DNA of 64,000 nt from NCBI GenBank assembly GCA_013204025.1, contig JABMOW010000107.1, forward strand, positions 84,551-148,550, written 5' to 3'. Under the pieces are notes generated by a model, which worked only from the letters and a program-made list of their open reading frames with translations, had not been told where the DNA came from and did no database searches. Origin of the DNA: Fidelibacterota bacterium. Its GTDB lineage: Bacteria; Fidelibacterota; Marinisomatia; SCGC-AAA003-L08; JACNLC01. The first letter of the stretch is position 1. Every line of letters begins with the position of its first letter. The position numbers and the translations under genes are program-made. Positions 1 through 8,868 of this stretch are shown piece by piece.

Positions 1-838
1 GATTGTATTTCCACATCAGAACGGTGTCACCTGCCCATCGGATACGCTGCATCAGTAGTTGGCGCCAGGATGTTTCCGTACGTCCGGTAACAAAACTATC
101 AGATGAGCTGGCGAATACAACCGATCCCCCTGAACGACTTCTGGCAATTTGAAGAAAAAGAGAATCGTCTCCCTGTAAATGGTCCTTCAGCAGAGAATAT
201 CCACCGGACTTTTCAAACACTTGACGTTTATACGCCTGATTTTGCCCGGTACTTGCCAGAGGAAAACCCAACTGTGTTGTGGCACGAGTGCATGCCATTA
301 ACATATGCAAATCAACGGCTTGAAATATCGAAGCAATAGATTTCTGGGGATTCGTCTGCGTAAAACCAATGACATAATCCACAGATTTGGCAAAATAGGA
401 TACCATTGTCTGCACCCAATGTTCACCCATTCTGCAATCCACATCTGTAAATAGCAGGATATCACCATCGGAACTGATAATTCCTGCATCCAACGCTCGT
501 TTTTTGTGGCTCAATCCGGGGGTCACAGAATTCAGGGATGACACATATTTGAATCTATCATCACGTGCAAAAATTTGCCGAATAATGTTTTCAGTGTTGT
601 CCGTGGATTCATCATCTACGATTATAAATTCTAATTTTCCACTGTAGCTTTGACGGGATAGTGCTAACAATAAATTTTGAAGGGAACGTTCTCCGTTTCG
701 GACAGCTACAATTACGGAAACAGAACTATCTTGTCGCTTTGTAGTTGGTGCACTATTTCTAAAGTTGCCGATGATGAACAGTAGTATGGATCCAACGTAA
801 AGGAAAAATATAACGAAGACTATGAAAAAATAAGTCAT
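1..838 (-). CDS. Family 2 glycosyltransferase, C-terminus outside window
   Basis: Membrane-associated inverting glycosyltransferase (GT-A fold, family 2) that would transfer a sugar from a nucleotide-sugar donor. The reading frame runs unbroken from an ATG at 836-838 to the left window edge (279 codons, no stop). Residues about 1-22 form one hydrophobic segment. They are followed by the GT2 start SVIVAVRNGE, then VDDE, the DxD-like TDVDC, QGDD, and the processive-type QxxRW motif (QRIRW) just before the edge. QxxRW is found in synthase-like GT2 enzymes, whose C-terminal membrane helices would lie beyond the window. Acceptor and product cannot be told from the sequence. Family assignment is firm; specificity is unknown. 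Confidence 0.85.
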   Translation of the reverse strand, partial: MTYFFIVFVIFFLYVGSILLFIIGNFRNSAPTTKRQDSSVSVIVAVRNGERSLQNLLLALSRQSYSGKLEFIIVDDESTDNTENIIRQIFARDDRFKYVSSLNSVTPGLSHKKRALDAGIISSDGDILLFTDVDCRMGEHWVQTMVSYFAKSVDYVIGFTQTNPQKSIASIFQAVDLHMLMACTRATTQLGFPLASTGQNQAYKRQVFEKSGGYSLLKDHLQGDDSLFLQIARSRSGGSVVFASSSDSFVTGRTETSWRQLLMQRIRWAGDTVLMWKYN

Positions 839-903
839 GATGGAAAGGCGTCGATAATTAAAATCTTAAGTCAACTGGTTCATATAACATCAATGCTTTT
901 TGA

Positions 904-2286
904 CTAAATATGAAGCAACAGACTGGCTATCGAAAAATAAGTTAAAACCCCCATCATATCAACGGAAGTAGTAACAAATGGTCCTGTGGCGATGGCGGGA
1001 TCAATGTTTAGTTTGTGCAAAACGATTGGCAAAATAGATCCAATGGTACTGGCGATGGTCATAGCGCAAAAAATAGCAAGTCCAACGACGACGCCCAATC
1101 GTAGGGGTGATGAAAATCCAGGATACATAAAAAATGCTAGCAGTCCAAGAAAAATACCATAGACAATGCCCAGTAACATTCCCACGCGAATTTCCTTAAA
1201 AATGACCCTTGACACTTCGTTCAGATTTATTCGGTCTGTGGCGATACCCCTAACGATAATGGTTGTGGTCTGGGTCCCAACATTTCCACCCATCCCTAAA
1301 ATGATGGGGATAAATCCTGCAAGAATGACGGTCTTCTCCAGCAGAGAACCAAATGCTCCAATCACGGTTAACACAACAATGCCTCCCAGCCAACTGGCAA
1401 GCAACCATGGAAATCGTGCCCGTACATTTTCAAAAACCGATCGATGAAGGATTTCTCTATCATCACCCGCGCCAGCCATTATCAGTATATCTTCTGATGC
1501 TTCTTCACGAATAATATCTAATACATCTTCTACGGTTACAACGCCCACCAATTCTCCATCACTGCCAATAACAGGCACCGCGAGATAGTTGTATTGTGAA
1601 ACAATCCCCGCCACCTCCTCCTGATCCGTTTCGGGAGAAACTGCGATATAATCCCTTCGCATAACGCTGGAAAGTATTGTCTTTTGTGGATATAGCAGTA
1701 TTTGTCGGAGTGATAGCACACCCACCATCTTGTTTTGGTCGTTTATGATGTATATGTAGTAGGGGGCGTCTGCGTCTTCATCAATTTCCTGAAAACGACT
1801 GATCACTTCCTTGATGGTCAAATTCTCCGGACAAGCGACGAATTGAGTGGACATAATACGTCCTGCAGATTCTTCAGGATATTGAAAAATTTCCTTTACT
1901 TCTTCGCGTTCCTCATGGTCCAAATAGGCTTGAATATCATGCGATAAGGACTCCGGCAGCAAATCCAGAATATCTACAATATCTTCTGCGGGCATATCGT
2001 GGAGTAATTTTGCACTGTCCCGAGGACTTTGAGATTCGAACAATTCCTCAATAATATTGTCATCCAGTTCAGGGAGGAAATACTTCATCCCCTTCATTCG
2101 TTGGATGTACAGGAAGATATCTTTGCGTTCGGTTTCGGTCAAATGCCTGAAAACATCAGACATGACCGCCGGGTGAGTGTTATTGATGAGCTTATAGAGT
2201 GCGATTCGTGAATTCTGTTGATAAAGCTCCCGAATCTCATCGAGTATACCCTGAATCTCCTGATCAACGATAATTTCTCTGTGCAT
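904..2286 (-). CDS. mgtE: MgtE-family magnesium transporter
   Basis: Mg2+ channel/transporter of the inner membrane, 460 aa, the normal length for the family. Residues about 1-130 form the acidic helical N domain with MgtE-type HDMPAEDIVDIL and LPESLSHDI segments. Two CBS motifs follow (about 135-255), ending in VVTVEDVLDIIREEASEDI, and then a five-helix membrane domain. That domain carries the conserved pore segment GMGGNVGTQTTTIIVRGIAT and a C-terminal DP.IATGPFVTT...D motif. In characterised MgtE proteins the N and CBS domains sense cytosolic Mg2+ and close the pore. It is transcribed away from the PLP synthase gene, with 27 bp between them in the same orientation, so the two may be co-transcribed. 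Confidence 0.95.
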   Translation of the reverse strand: MHREIIVDQEIQGILDEIRELYQQNSRIALYKLINNTHPAVMSDVFRHLTETERKDIFLYIQRMKGMKYFLPELDDNIIEELFESQSPRDSAKLLHDMPAEDIVDILDLLPESLSHDIQAYLDHEEREEVKEIFQYPEESAGRIMSTQFVACPENLTIKEVISRFQEIDEDADAPYYIYIINDQNKMVGVLSLRQILLYPQKTILSSVMRRDYIAVSPETDQEEVAGIVSQYNYLAVPVIGSDGELVGVVTVEDVLDIIREEASEDILIMAGAGDDREILHRSVFENVRARFPWLLASWLGGIVVLTVIGAFGSLLEKTVILAGFIPIILGMGGNVGTQTTTIIVRGIATDRINLNEVSRVIFKEIRVGMLLGIVYGIFLGLLAFFMYPGFSSPLRLGVVVGLAIFCAMTIASTIGSILPIVLHKLNIDPAIATGPFVTTSVDMMGVLTYFSIASLLLHI

Positions 2287-2313
2287 AATTTGCCCGAGGG
2301 CTAAAAGCGTAAA

Positions 2314-3267
2314 TTATTCCAGAAAATCATGTGCTTTCATCCAATCGTTGTCCGCGAATTTAGTGAGATAGTTTCTGATAGAATCTGGAAGTATCGCCAG
2401 GCATTTTTGTCCGGGCTCAAGACGTGAAGCGACTTTTAACGCGCTCCACACAGTAGAGCCGGAAGACCCACCAACCAACAGCCCCTCTTCCTTGATAAGG
2501 CGTCGTGCCATTAGAAATGAATCCTTATCGTTCACTTTGATGTATTCATCCACCAGTGAATTATCGAGAACATCCGGAAAAAAATCATACCCAATCCCTT
2601 CAACGAGGTATGGATACACTTCATCGCCGCCGCCCAATATGGATCCGAATGGATCCACGCCCACTACGATGATATTGGGGTTTTCCTCTTTCAGGCGTTT
2701 TGCAACGCCTGTAATGGTTCCACCAGTACCCACGCTCATGACGACCATATCCAGATCGGTTCCGAAATCATCTAAAATTTCTTGAGCCGTAAATTGATAG
2801 TGTGCATTTGGATTATTCGGATTAGCGTATTGGTCTAAAATATGGGAGTTGGGAATTTCAGCGTGTAGTTTTTTTGCCACTCCGATATGGCTAGCGGGAT
2901 CATCCCAAGCGGCTTCAGTGGGTGTGCGAACAATTTCTGCGCCTAAGGATTCCAATACCACCTGCTTTTCACGACTCATTTTTTCAGGCATGGTAATGAT
3001 CATCCGATACCCTTTTACAGCCGCAGATAGCGCTAACCCAATACCCGTATTTCCTGATGTAGGTTCGATGAGTGTATCACCAGGTTTGATACGACCGGCT
3101 TTCTCCGCTTCTTCAAGCATATAAACACCGATCCGATCTTTCACAGACCCTCCGGCATTTAAAAATTCACACTTCCCAAACAATTGGCATGAGAGTTCAG
3201 CGCCGATACGATTGAGTTTTACAACAGGTGTTTTCCCGATAGTTTCTAAAATATTTTGGTAGATCAT
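2314..3267 (-). CDS. Cystathionine beta-synthase-type PLP enzyme without regulatory domain
   Basis: PLP-dependent beta-replacement enzyme of 317 aa. The PLP lysine lies in GGSVKDRIG, the phosphate/substrate loop is [10 protein letters not shown], and the glycine-rich loop is [10 protein letters not shown]. The C-terminal part, [13 protein letters not shown] and [18 protein letters not shown], resembles the catalytic core of cystathionine beta-synthase more than bacterial cysteine synthase CysK, so serine plus homocysteine to cystathionine is the more likely reaction. It stops at the end of the catalytic domain: the tandem CBS (Bateman) module of animal CBS is absent, as in many bacterial and protist enzymes. 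O-acetylserine sulfhydrylase activity cannot be excluded. The ATG is preceded only by an A/T-rich leader with no clear Shine-Dalgarno sequence. Confidence 0.85.
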   Translation of the reverse strand: MIYQNILETIGKTPVVKLNRIGAELSCQLFGKCEFLNAGGSVKDRIGVYMLEEAEKAGRIKPGDTLIEPTSGNTGIGLALSAAVKGYRMIITMPEKMSREKQVVLESLGAEIVRTPTEAAWDDPASHIGVAKKLHAEIPNSHILDQYANPNNPNAHYQFTAQEILDDFGTDLDMVVMSVGTGGTITGVAKRLKEENPNIIVVGVDPFGSILGGGDEVYPYLVEGIGYDFFPDVLDNSLVDEYIKVNDKDSFLMARRLIKEEGLLVGGSSGSTVWSALKVASRLEPGQKCLAILPDSIRNYLTKFADNDWMKAHDFLE

Positions 3268-3749
3268 GTTTCTAATTATAATTGTTGATGTTAATAGCTC
3301 GCAAATTTACTTCGGTTCGCGATGCAGAATAAAACCTTTATCATAGACGGGAATATCAATAACCGGATATTTCATAAGAAAAATATTGCATTTGCATTTG
3401 CTGATAACGATGTGGGTATGTCGTACTGAAATTGCTATTGGTATAGATGGATAAAAATATATTCTAATTAATTGAAGTTATTAACATATGAGTAGATTTG
3501 GAATAAATCACACTTAAAATGAAGAGAAGTACATGAAGTATATGACCTGTTCTTCGGAATTTGTACCATTCATAATACGAGATTTCTTATTACGGTCCAA
3601 ACCTGGGGGGCGGGACAGCCAAGAAAAGTGTAACTTTGAAGGCGGTCCATTCTATGGGGCAGGTCACTCTGAAACCTTACATGTTTTTGATGAGGAAAAA
3701 GAAACAATATTCTTATGCTATAAAAATACTTTACCAGAAACCCATTTCT
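3268..3749. other. Intergenic region, no convincing gene
   Basis: These 482 bases lie between the PLP-enzyme start and the end of the next minus-strand gene. A 22-codon minus-strand reading frame (3307-3375) ends just upstream of the enzyme gene. A plus-strand frame begins at 3533 and runs into the antisense of the 3750-4385 gene. Neither has a ribosome binding site or a recognisable product. No tRNA fold or terminator was seen. Confidence 0.5.
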
Positions 3750-4385
3750 TTACTTTCTTGATGGTCTTTTTTGGTTTCCTCTTTTTCCCTCTTGTTTTTT
3801 ATTGATAGCGTCAAGAGCATTTGTAATTATTACTATTTGTACATTCTCGTATGAATCCACAGCTCCAATAATTTGTGTAATTTTATTTTGAAATGGTTGA
3901 TATTCAAATCGAGCTCCTCCAATATAATCGACTCTTATATCTGAAGAAAATCGGTACCCAATATCATAAGTATCAACTTTTATGAGTTTCCATGGCACAC
4001 CATACATTGTATCATACTCAAAACGAATATCACCGATCGCGACTATTTTTCCAACATATTTAATATCATACTCAAAGCTAGTGGTACCAATTTTTAACAC
4101 TCGTCCATCGTAAATATCAATTTCAATGTTATTATCAGCCGCTTTCCCAATTTTCTCATCAAAAGATTGATACTGAAAATCAATATTACCCTGTGTTATT
4201 ACATTGACATGAGTAATTGCACCACTATCATTGACGCAAACCTCAAATGGAGAGACATCAATATATATATCTAAAATTTTGCCTATGTCTGATAATACTA
4301 TTCGATCAATTTGAGCCTGAGAAAAAATAAGTATGGGCGTGAGAATAAAAAGTAAATAAATATATTGCAAAAATATGCGCTTCAT
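3750..4385 (-). CDS. Secreted hypothetical protein with repeated YD/FEY strands
   Basis: A 211-aa protein I do not recognise. Residues 1-24 look like a signal peptide (KR, then hydrophobic YIYLLFILTPILIFSQA), with a likely cleavage after SQA. The mature part is made of short repeated beta-like units of the form I..I..F.YD (around 75-90, 100-108, 115-128, 150-163), i.e. residues such as SFEYDIKYVGKI and RFEYDTMYGV. This suggests a repetitive beta structure, perhaps a solenoid or barrel-like fold. The last 20 residues are very basic (KKQEGKRGNQKRPSRK). Export to the periplasm or beyond is likely. It stands alone, with A/T-rich flanks on both sides. Confidence 0.65.
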   Translation of the reverse strand: MKRIFLQYIYLLFILTPILIFSQAQIDRIVLSDIGKILDIYIDVSPFEVCVNDSGAITHVNVITQGNIDFQYQSFDEKIGKAADNNIEIDIYDGRVLKIGTTSFEYDIKYVGKIVAIGDIRFEYDTMYGVPWKLIKVDTYDIGYRFSSDIRVDYIGGARFEYQPFQNKITQIIGAVDSYENVQIVIITNALDAINKKQEGKRGNQKRPSRK

Positions 4386-4732
4386 GGATTTTATCCTAAT
4401 TTTGTTGTTTTAATTTAGTGTAATCAACTGATTATAACCCGTGTGGCGATGAGTTGATAATGTGATAGCAATAAAAGTAATTCTGTTTAACCAGCATGAC
4501 CTGCCTCCATAGATTAGGCTTCTTTAAAAAATCAAACTCCCCATTAAATTTGCCCATTTCTCCGTTACACCGTAATATTAACCTACACTATAAGGAGAAT
4601 ATTCTACAATTGGATTATTATCACCTTAATTTTTTCAATTTCCACATGCAAATCATCGGGTGTCTCCACCTGATCATTATTCTAATTGAGTGGATCGCTC
4701 CAGGATAACAAAAAATAGAACGGAGTAAAAAG
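4386..4732. other. Intergenic region with a short unsupported frame
   Basis: A/T-rich stretch between divergent genes, presumably holding their promoters. A 70-codon frame (4496-4708) has no recognisable content. Its distal part (about 4620-4660) reads LNFFNFHMQIIG and resembles LNFCNFHFHILG at the end of the remnant at 4733-4939, so the two leaders may share an old duplication. Confidence 0.4.
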
Positions 4733-4939
4733 ATGAAGTTATATATTTATTCATTGAAATTTTCGGTTCTCCTGCCGGCAACACTCATTGTACCCACAGA
4801 CTACCCCAACATACAGGCTGGGTTTGATGCTCCCTGCGATGGGAGGGGATTAAATTCAATGCAATTATTCCATTATGAAAATTCGCTGGATAACATCTCA
4901 TTGAATTTCTGTAACTTTCATTTCCATATTCTAGGATAA
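4733..4939 (+). pseudogene. Remnant of a secreted right-handed beta-helix-type gene
   Basis: A 68-codon frame with a good ribosome binding site (GGAG, 7 bases before the ATG) and a hydrophobic start. Residues about 13-37 read LLPATLIVPTDYPNIQAGFD followed by APCDG. This closely matches the opening of secreted parallel beta-helix proteins, which typically begin with a strand like I.VP.DYPTIQ.AIDAA.DGD. After this the match ends and the frame stops soon after, so nearly the whole beta-helix is missing. I read it as a truncated gene start left in front of the dockerin-tailed gene at 4943. A small expressed peptide is possible but less likely. Confidence 0.5.
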
Positions 4940-4942
4940 AAC

Positions 4943-6448
4943 ATGAAAATAAAACCAAGCCTCATCGTCCTACTCTTTATTGTCACCGCTGGATTTACAC
5001 AAAACAGCCAAACGCAATTGGATGAAGAAGCGATGATCGAACTTATTTACCAACCGATGTTCAACAAATTTGTACAACAAACCGAAACGTTTCGTCGCAT
5101 GTCACGAGAGCAGATCATTTTTGAGAATCTTTACGCATCAGCGCCTGCAGCATCTATACAAGCACATGCGGATTTCGCTGACACGCTCATGATGATGAGT
5201 CCGACCGCGTCTATCTATTTTTCAGGCGACAATCAGCAAAACTGGTCCGCCTCGGAATGCATTCATTTAGGAACCCCTGGTTATTTAAACACTTGGGAGT
5301 GCGATTTCAGCTATTCCGGTAGCGGACAACTGGACTGGTATCTGCGTGTCGCCCATGATTATGAACTGGAGCGGGCTGTAGTTTCCCAATGCCCTGAAAA
5401 TGCCTTAGACATATTTCCACCACCCGCCAATACGCTTGCAAGCCTGGCAGACGAACCAGCAGGAGATCTGGCAATTGGCGATTCCCTATTTTTAGACCTT
5501 ACCGGAATGAATGTCACCTACAGCAGCGACCGACTCTTTGTGGAGCTTACCACCACATCTGGTGGATTTCCTGTTGGCGAATTCTTCGGCCCGTGGTATC
5601 TGTATGGCGCGGGATTTCTGAACCCGATTCAGGACCTCAACAGTGATCAGCTGTCCATTTATGCATTAGGATATGGAAATGGTTTTTTCGGTAATTTGCA
5701 CCCCGGAGTCATGAAACTGGTGGGAACACCCGGCGGCGAGATCATCAGTGCAGAATACATTTCAACCGATATCGAATATCTGGTGAGCGGCAATTCGTTA
5801 TTTCTATCTGTTGCCAAGAATATCATCACTGACGATCCCGATTTTGGTGCGTGGCCCGGTGATATTAATGGATTTGTGGTGATGGGGCTCACTGCGTCTG
5901 CCGATATCAATCAGAATATGATGTTCCACGACGGAACCGCACCCGGGCTCATACTCATGGACCATCAAACTCAATCGGGGAATTCAGCGCCCACACTGTC
6001 CGATGTAGGTTATAATTCCGAAACATTTACATTGACAGCCACATACAGTGACCCTGATGCCAATCTTCCATTCTTCCACCAGATCACCCATCAGGGAAAT
6101 ATCTGGGAAATGATCCCCGCATCACATCAATACGAAAATCCGGTGGAATACTCATTTACCATCCCGGAGCCGACGGACGGAGCGTATAATGTTGTATTTT
6201 CGTTTTCTGATGGTGCCGTCACGGATCAGGAATCTTTTTCTTTTACCATTGGCGAAGCCACTGTCTGCCTTATCACTGGGGATACTAATGACGACGGAGC
6301 GGTGAATGTGTTAGACGTGGTCATCTTGGTGGCAGAGATCCTCTGTGGAAATTGTACCGACAGCACTCCCTGTTTCGACGTAAATCTTGATGGAAACGTT
6401 AATGTACTGGATGTTGTCCTGTTGGTAGACATGATTCTAAACGGGTAA
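4943..6448 (+). CDS. Secreted protein with C-terminal dockerin-like repeat pair
   Basis: Exported protein of 501 aa. Residues 1-19 form a signal peptide (KIKPSLIVLLFIVTAGFTQ). The middle is beta-rich and not recognised. About 350-435 (APTLSDVGYNSETFTLTATY... to FSFTIGE) looks like an Ig/fibronectin-like domain. Residues about 440-501 hold two dockerin-type Ca-binding loops, GDTNDDGAVNVLDVVILV and FDVNLDGNVNVLDVVLLVDM, each with the D.N.DG.VNVLDVV signature. Such tails are common at the C-terminus of secreted proteins in Marinimicrobia-like genomes, often where no cellulosome is known; a surface-attachment or sorting role is inferred. The next gene, 40 bp downstream, carries the same tail, so the pair probably forms an operon. 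Confidence 0.8.
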   Translation: MKIKPSLIVLLFIVTAGFTQNSQTQLDEEAMIELIYQPMFNKFVQQTETFRRMSREQIIFENLYASAPAASIQAHADFADTLMMMSPTASIYFSGDNQQNWSASECIHLGTPGYLNTWECDFSYSGSGQLDWYLRVAHDYELERAVVSQCPENALDIFPPPANTLASLADEPAGDLAIGDSLFLDLTGMNVTYSSDRLFVELTTTSGGFPVGEFFGPWYLYGAGFLNPIQDLNSDQLSIYALGYGNGFFGNLHPGVMKLVGTPGGEIISAEYISTDIEYLVSGNSLFLSVAKNIITDDPDFGAWPGDINGFVVMGLTASADINQNMMFHDGTAPGLILMDHQTQSGNSAPTLSDVGYNSETFTLTATYSDPDANLPFFHQITHQGNIWEMIPASHQYENPVEYSFTIPEPTDGAYNVVFSFSDGAVTDQESFSFTIGEATVCLITGDTNDDGAVNVLDVVILVAEILCGNCTDSTPCFDVNLDGNVNVLDVVLLVDMILNG

Positions 6449-6488
6449 TCCGGTTTGTTTTTGAATCCACATTAGGAGATATTTTTCT

Positions 6489-7850
6489 ATGACAAATTTT
6501 ATAAAAATCATCCCATTTCTCATCGGTTCGTTACTGATAGGGCAGGAAATTCTTACAGAATACGTGGTTCAGGATGGCGATACGCTGGATGTATTTTCAT
6601 TTCAGATCCCAGAAAATTACACTGGGGATCAAGCAGTTCCTTTATTGGTTGCGTTTCATCAGTGGGGTGGCACGCAGAACTCCAATTACTTCACCCAATT
6701 CGACGAAGAATGTAATACTCGTGGATGGTTCATGATGTCTCCATTTGGTGGCTCCAACAATAATTATCACCATCAGGGCGCACAGTTTTACACACAACAA
6801 GCGATTCTGTGGATGATGGAAAACTTCGCCATCGACGCAGACCGAATCTACCTGGTGGGTGGTTCCATGGGTGGCGCAGGTGGTGCAATTTATGCCAACA
6901 ATCACCTAGATCCGGATTTCCCCATGGTGGCGGCAACTGCTTCTGGATCAGGGATACTGGATTGCGAACGCCGATATTGGGAAATGGATGGAAATAATTC
7001 CATGTTTGAATGGTTTGGCGGTAGCCCGGAAGACTCCCCCTTCGAATACCACAGAAACAGCGCAGTCTTTTTAATGGATTCCACACAAAGTATGCACTAC
7101 AATCTGCAGCACACTCCTCTTTATCTTGATTTCAGTGTTAGCGAGGAACATCGCTATCATGCAGAAGATTTGTACAATTTAATACTCGGTTATAACCAAA
7201 ATATGTGGATAGAAACCGAACCGGGTACCGGTCACGGGTATGCGGTGATGGATGAGACACATGTATGCGATTGGCTCTCGGTTTTTATAGTGGTTCGTGA
7301 CCCGGCTTCTGTGAATGTGGCTCTGGACGAACCATCTCGCGCCTACTGGTGTCGGGCAGTGAATCAGAACATCCCGATGGAGTTTATCCGGCTGCAAGCC
7401 GATCGGATAGCCGATTTTGAATTTACGTTAACCCAATATCAGAATTCAGATTCGCTTATCATCATCCCCGGAGATATCACCGAAGGGTCACTTACCCTGA
7501 ATATGATCGTATCTGACGAGCTGTCGGTGGGATTCGAATTATCCGGTGATTTGGAGATATCCGGTGTCCAACTAAATAATCAACCCTATCCCAGCTGGGA
7601 CTTCCAACCCCCTATTTTATGGATTAACCGTACCCAGGTTGGGACGTATGTCGTTGCATTAGAAACGCCCCAGATCGAGGATGTAAATGGTGATGGTGTC
7701 TGGAATGTGCTGGATATTGTCATGACCGTCAATTTTGTTATTGGATTGACCATACCCAATGAGTATCAGCAGGGGGCAGCAGACCTAAATGATGACGGTC
7801 AGATCAATGTGCTGGATATTGTCATGATGGTAAATTTGATTATAGGGTAA
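6489..7850 (+). CDS. Secreted esterase-like alpha/beta hydrolase with dockerin tail
   Basis: Exported protein of 453 aa with a signal peptide at about 1-19. Residues about 30-270 form an alpha/beta hydrolase of the PHB depolymerase / feruloyl-esterase-like (LpqC-type) kind. VPLLVAFHQWGG is the oxyanion strand-loop, and the nucleophile elbow is YLVGGSMGGAGG (GxSxG, Ser about 124). A late HGYAV near residue 248 is a candidate catalytic His. The linker is followed by two dockerin-like loops (DVNGDGVWNVLDIVMTV and DLNDDGQINVLDIVMMV, about 395-453). A polyester or ester-linked polysaccharide substrate is inferred from the family, not visible. An AGGAG ribosome site precedes the ATG. Confidence 0.8.
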   Translation: MTNFIKIIPFLIGSLLIGQEILTEYVVQDGDTLDVFSFQIPENYTGDQAVPLLVAFHQWGGTQNSNYFTQFDEECNTRGWFMMSPFGGSNNNYHHQGAQFYTQQAILWMMENFAIDADRIYLVGGSMGGAGGAIYANNHLDPDFPMVAATASGSGILDCERRYWEMDGNNSMFEWFGGSPEDSPFEYHRNSAVFLMDSTQSMHYNLQHTPLYLDFSVSEEHRYHAEDLYNLILGYNQNMWIETEPGTGHGYAVMDETHVCDWLSVFIVVRDPASVNVALDEPSRAYWCRAVNQNIPMEFIRLQADRIADFEFTLTQYQNSDSLIIIPGDITEGSLTLNMIVSDELSVGFELSGDLEISGVQLNNQPYPSWDFQPPILWINRTQVGTYVVALETPQIEDVNGDGVWNVLDIVMTVNFVIGLTIPNEYQQGAADLNDDGQINVLDIVMMVNLIIG

Positions 7851-7851
7851 G

Positions 7852-7993
7852 CCGTCTGCATCACAGATTACGCCGATTGTATGAACAGTGAACTACCCCG
7901 CTGCAGTCAGACGGTGTACAATGATGTGATTTAACCCAAAGAGGTTAAATAGAAAACAACATTCTCAATTTTTCTGTGCAATCTGCGTAATCT
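7852..7993. repeat. Nested inverted repeats, REP-like intergenic element
   Basis: The short gap between convergent genes holds three inverted pairs. AGATTACGC(C/A)GATTG occurs at 7865-7879 and inverted at 7979-7993 (14 of 15 match). CCGTCTG at 7852-7858 pairs with CAGACGG at 7908-7914. TTAACC at 7931-7936 pairs with GGTTAA at 7943-7948. It could form a large folded structure and may be a dispersed repeat or serve as a bidirectional transcription end. Confidence 0.5.
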
Positions 7994-8007
7994 AAATCAT
8001 CCGCGAT

Positions 8008-8868
8008 CTAGTTCGGTGGATGATTCTGTGACTGTTTTTTGCTAGCTGCATACAGGACATTTCTTTCATCCTCTGTCAAATTATCCCAGCCCACATCATT
8101 CATTTTATCTAAAATTTCATCAACTCGCCGCTTGAACAGAGTATTGTCCACTTTCGGCGGCTTGGATGATTTTTGTTTAGTGGAGAATCCAGATGTTTTC
8201 ATCCGGTGGAGCTTAAATTTTAGTACTTGCAAAATCTTTGACTCAAATGAGAAACCGTGACGCAGATATAAAAACCCGATGGCCATTCCAGATAGATGCG
8301 TCAGGTGACTTACCACAGACTGCCCGGGAGACAATGATGCAAAAAATGATACCCCCGCCAAAATAGCTACAAAATATTTGATTTTCATAGGGATGAAAAA
8401 ATACACATAAACGATACGATTTGGATACATCAATCCGTACGCAAGCAATAGACCGTATATTGCCCCACTGGCACCCACGATAGGAATCGGCGAATATAAC
8501 TGAAACAACATCGTTACCACTCCCGATCCGATACCAGTAATAAAGTAATATTTCAGGAATTGATCCCGCCCCCAATGGGTTTCCAATTCTCTACCGAACA
8601 TCCAGAGGACGAACATATTGACCAACAGATGCATGGAACCGCCATGTAAAAACAGGTAGGTAAACGGTTGCCAAATTTTCAATTCGTGCCATGTGAGATA
8701 GGGCACCAGTCCAAAGTTGAGGAATAACGAATTTTTGACACTGGATAATTCCACAAGGATGAATACGATAATGTTGATCATCACCAACAGTTTTACCCCC
8801 GGCGGCGTCTGACCAATGGCGGAACGGAACATCTGCCGACTACCGGGACTGGTGAACTGGTACCTCAC
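8008..8868 (-). CDS. Rhomboid-family intramembrane serine protease
   Basis: Integral membrane protease of 286 aa. Six hydrophobic helices span about 25-195. They carry the rhomboid features HGGSMHLLVNMFVLWMFG (L1/TM2, His/Asn), the catalytic serine in GASGAIYGLL, and the catalytic histidine in SHLTHLSGMAIG. The hydrophilic C-terminal tail (about 200-286, PPKVDNTLFKRRVDEILDK...) contains the short helical segment seen in FCB-group rhomboids. Substrate unknown. The start overlaps the stop of the upstream hydrolase by 4 bp (ATGA), so it is the last gene of the proS-recO-hydrolase operon. Confidence 0.9.
   Translation of the reverse strand: MRYQFTSPGSRQMFRSAIGQTPPGVKLLVMINIIVFILVELSSVKNSLFLNFGLVPYLTWHELKIWQPFTYLFLHGGSMHLLVNMFVLWMFGRELETHWGRDQFLKYYFITGIGSGVVTMLFQLYSPIPIVGASGAIYGLLLAYGLMYPNRIVYVYFFIPMKIKYFVAILAGVSFFASLSPGQSVVSHLTHLSGMAIGFLYLRHGFSFESKILQVLKFKLHRMKTSGFSTKQKSSKPPKVDNTLFKRRVDEILDKMNDVGWDNLTEDERNVLYAASKKQSQNHPPN

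Noticed and set aside
3533..3805. 90-codon plus-strand frame with a hydrophobic end
   Set aside because: Its hydrophobic tail is the antisense of the basic end of the 3750-4385 gene; no ribosome site and no recognisable content.
4943..7850. Cellulosome reading of the dockerin-like tails
   Set aside because: No cohesin or scaffoldin gene is visible, and such tails are common on ordinary secreted proteins in this kind of genome.
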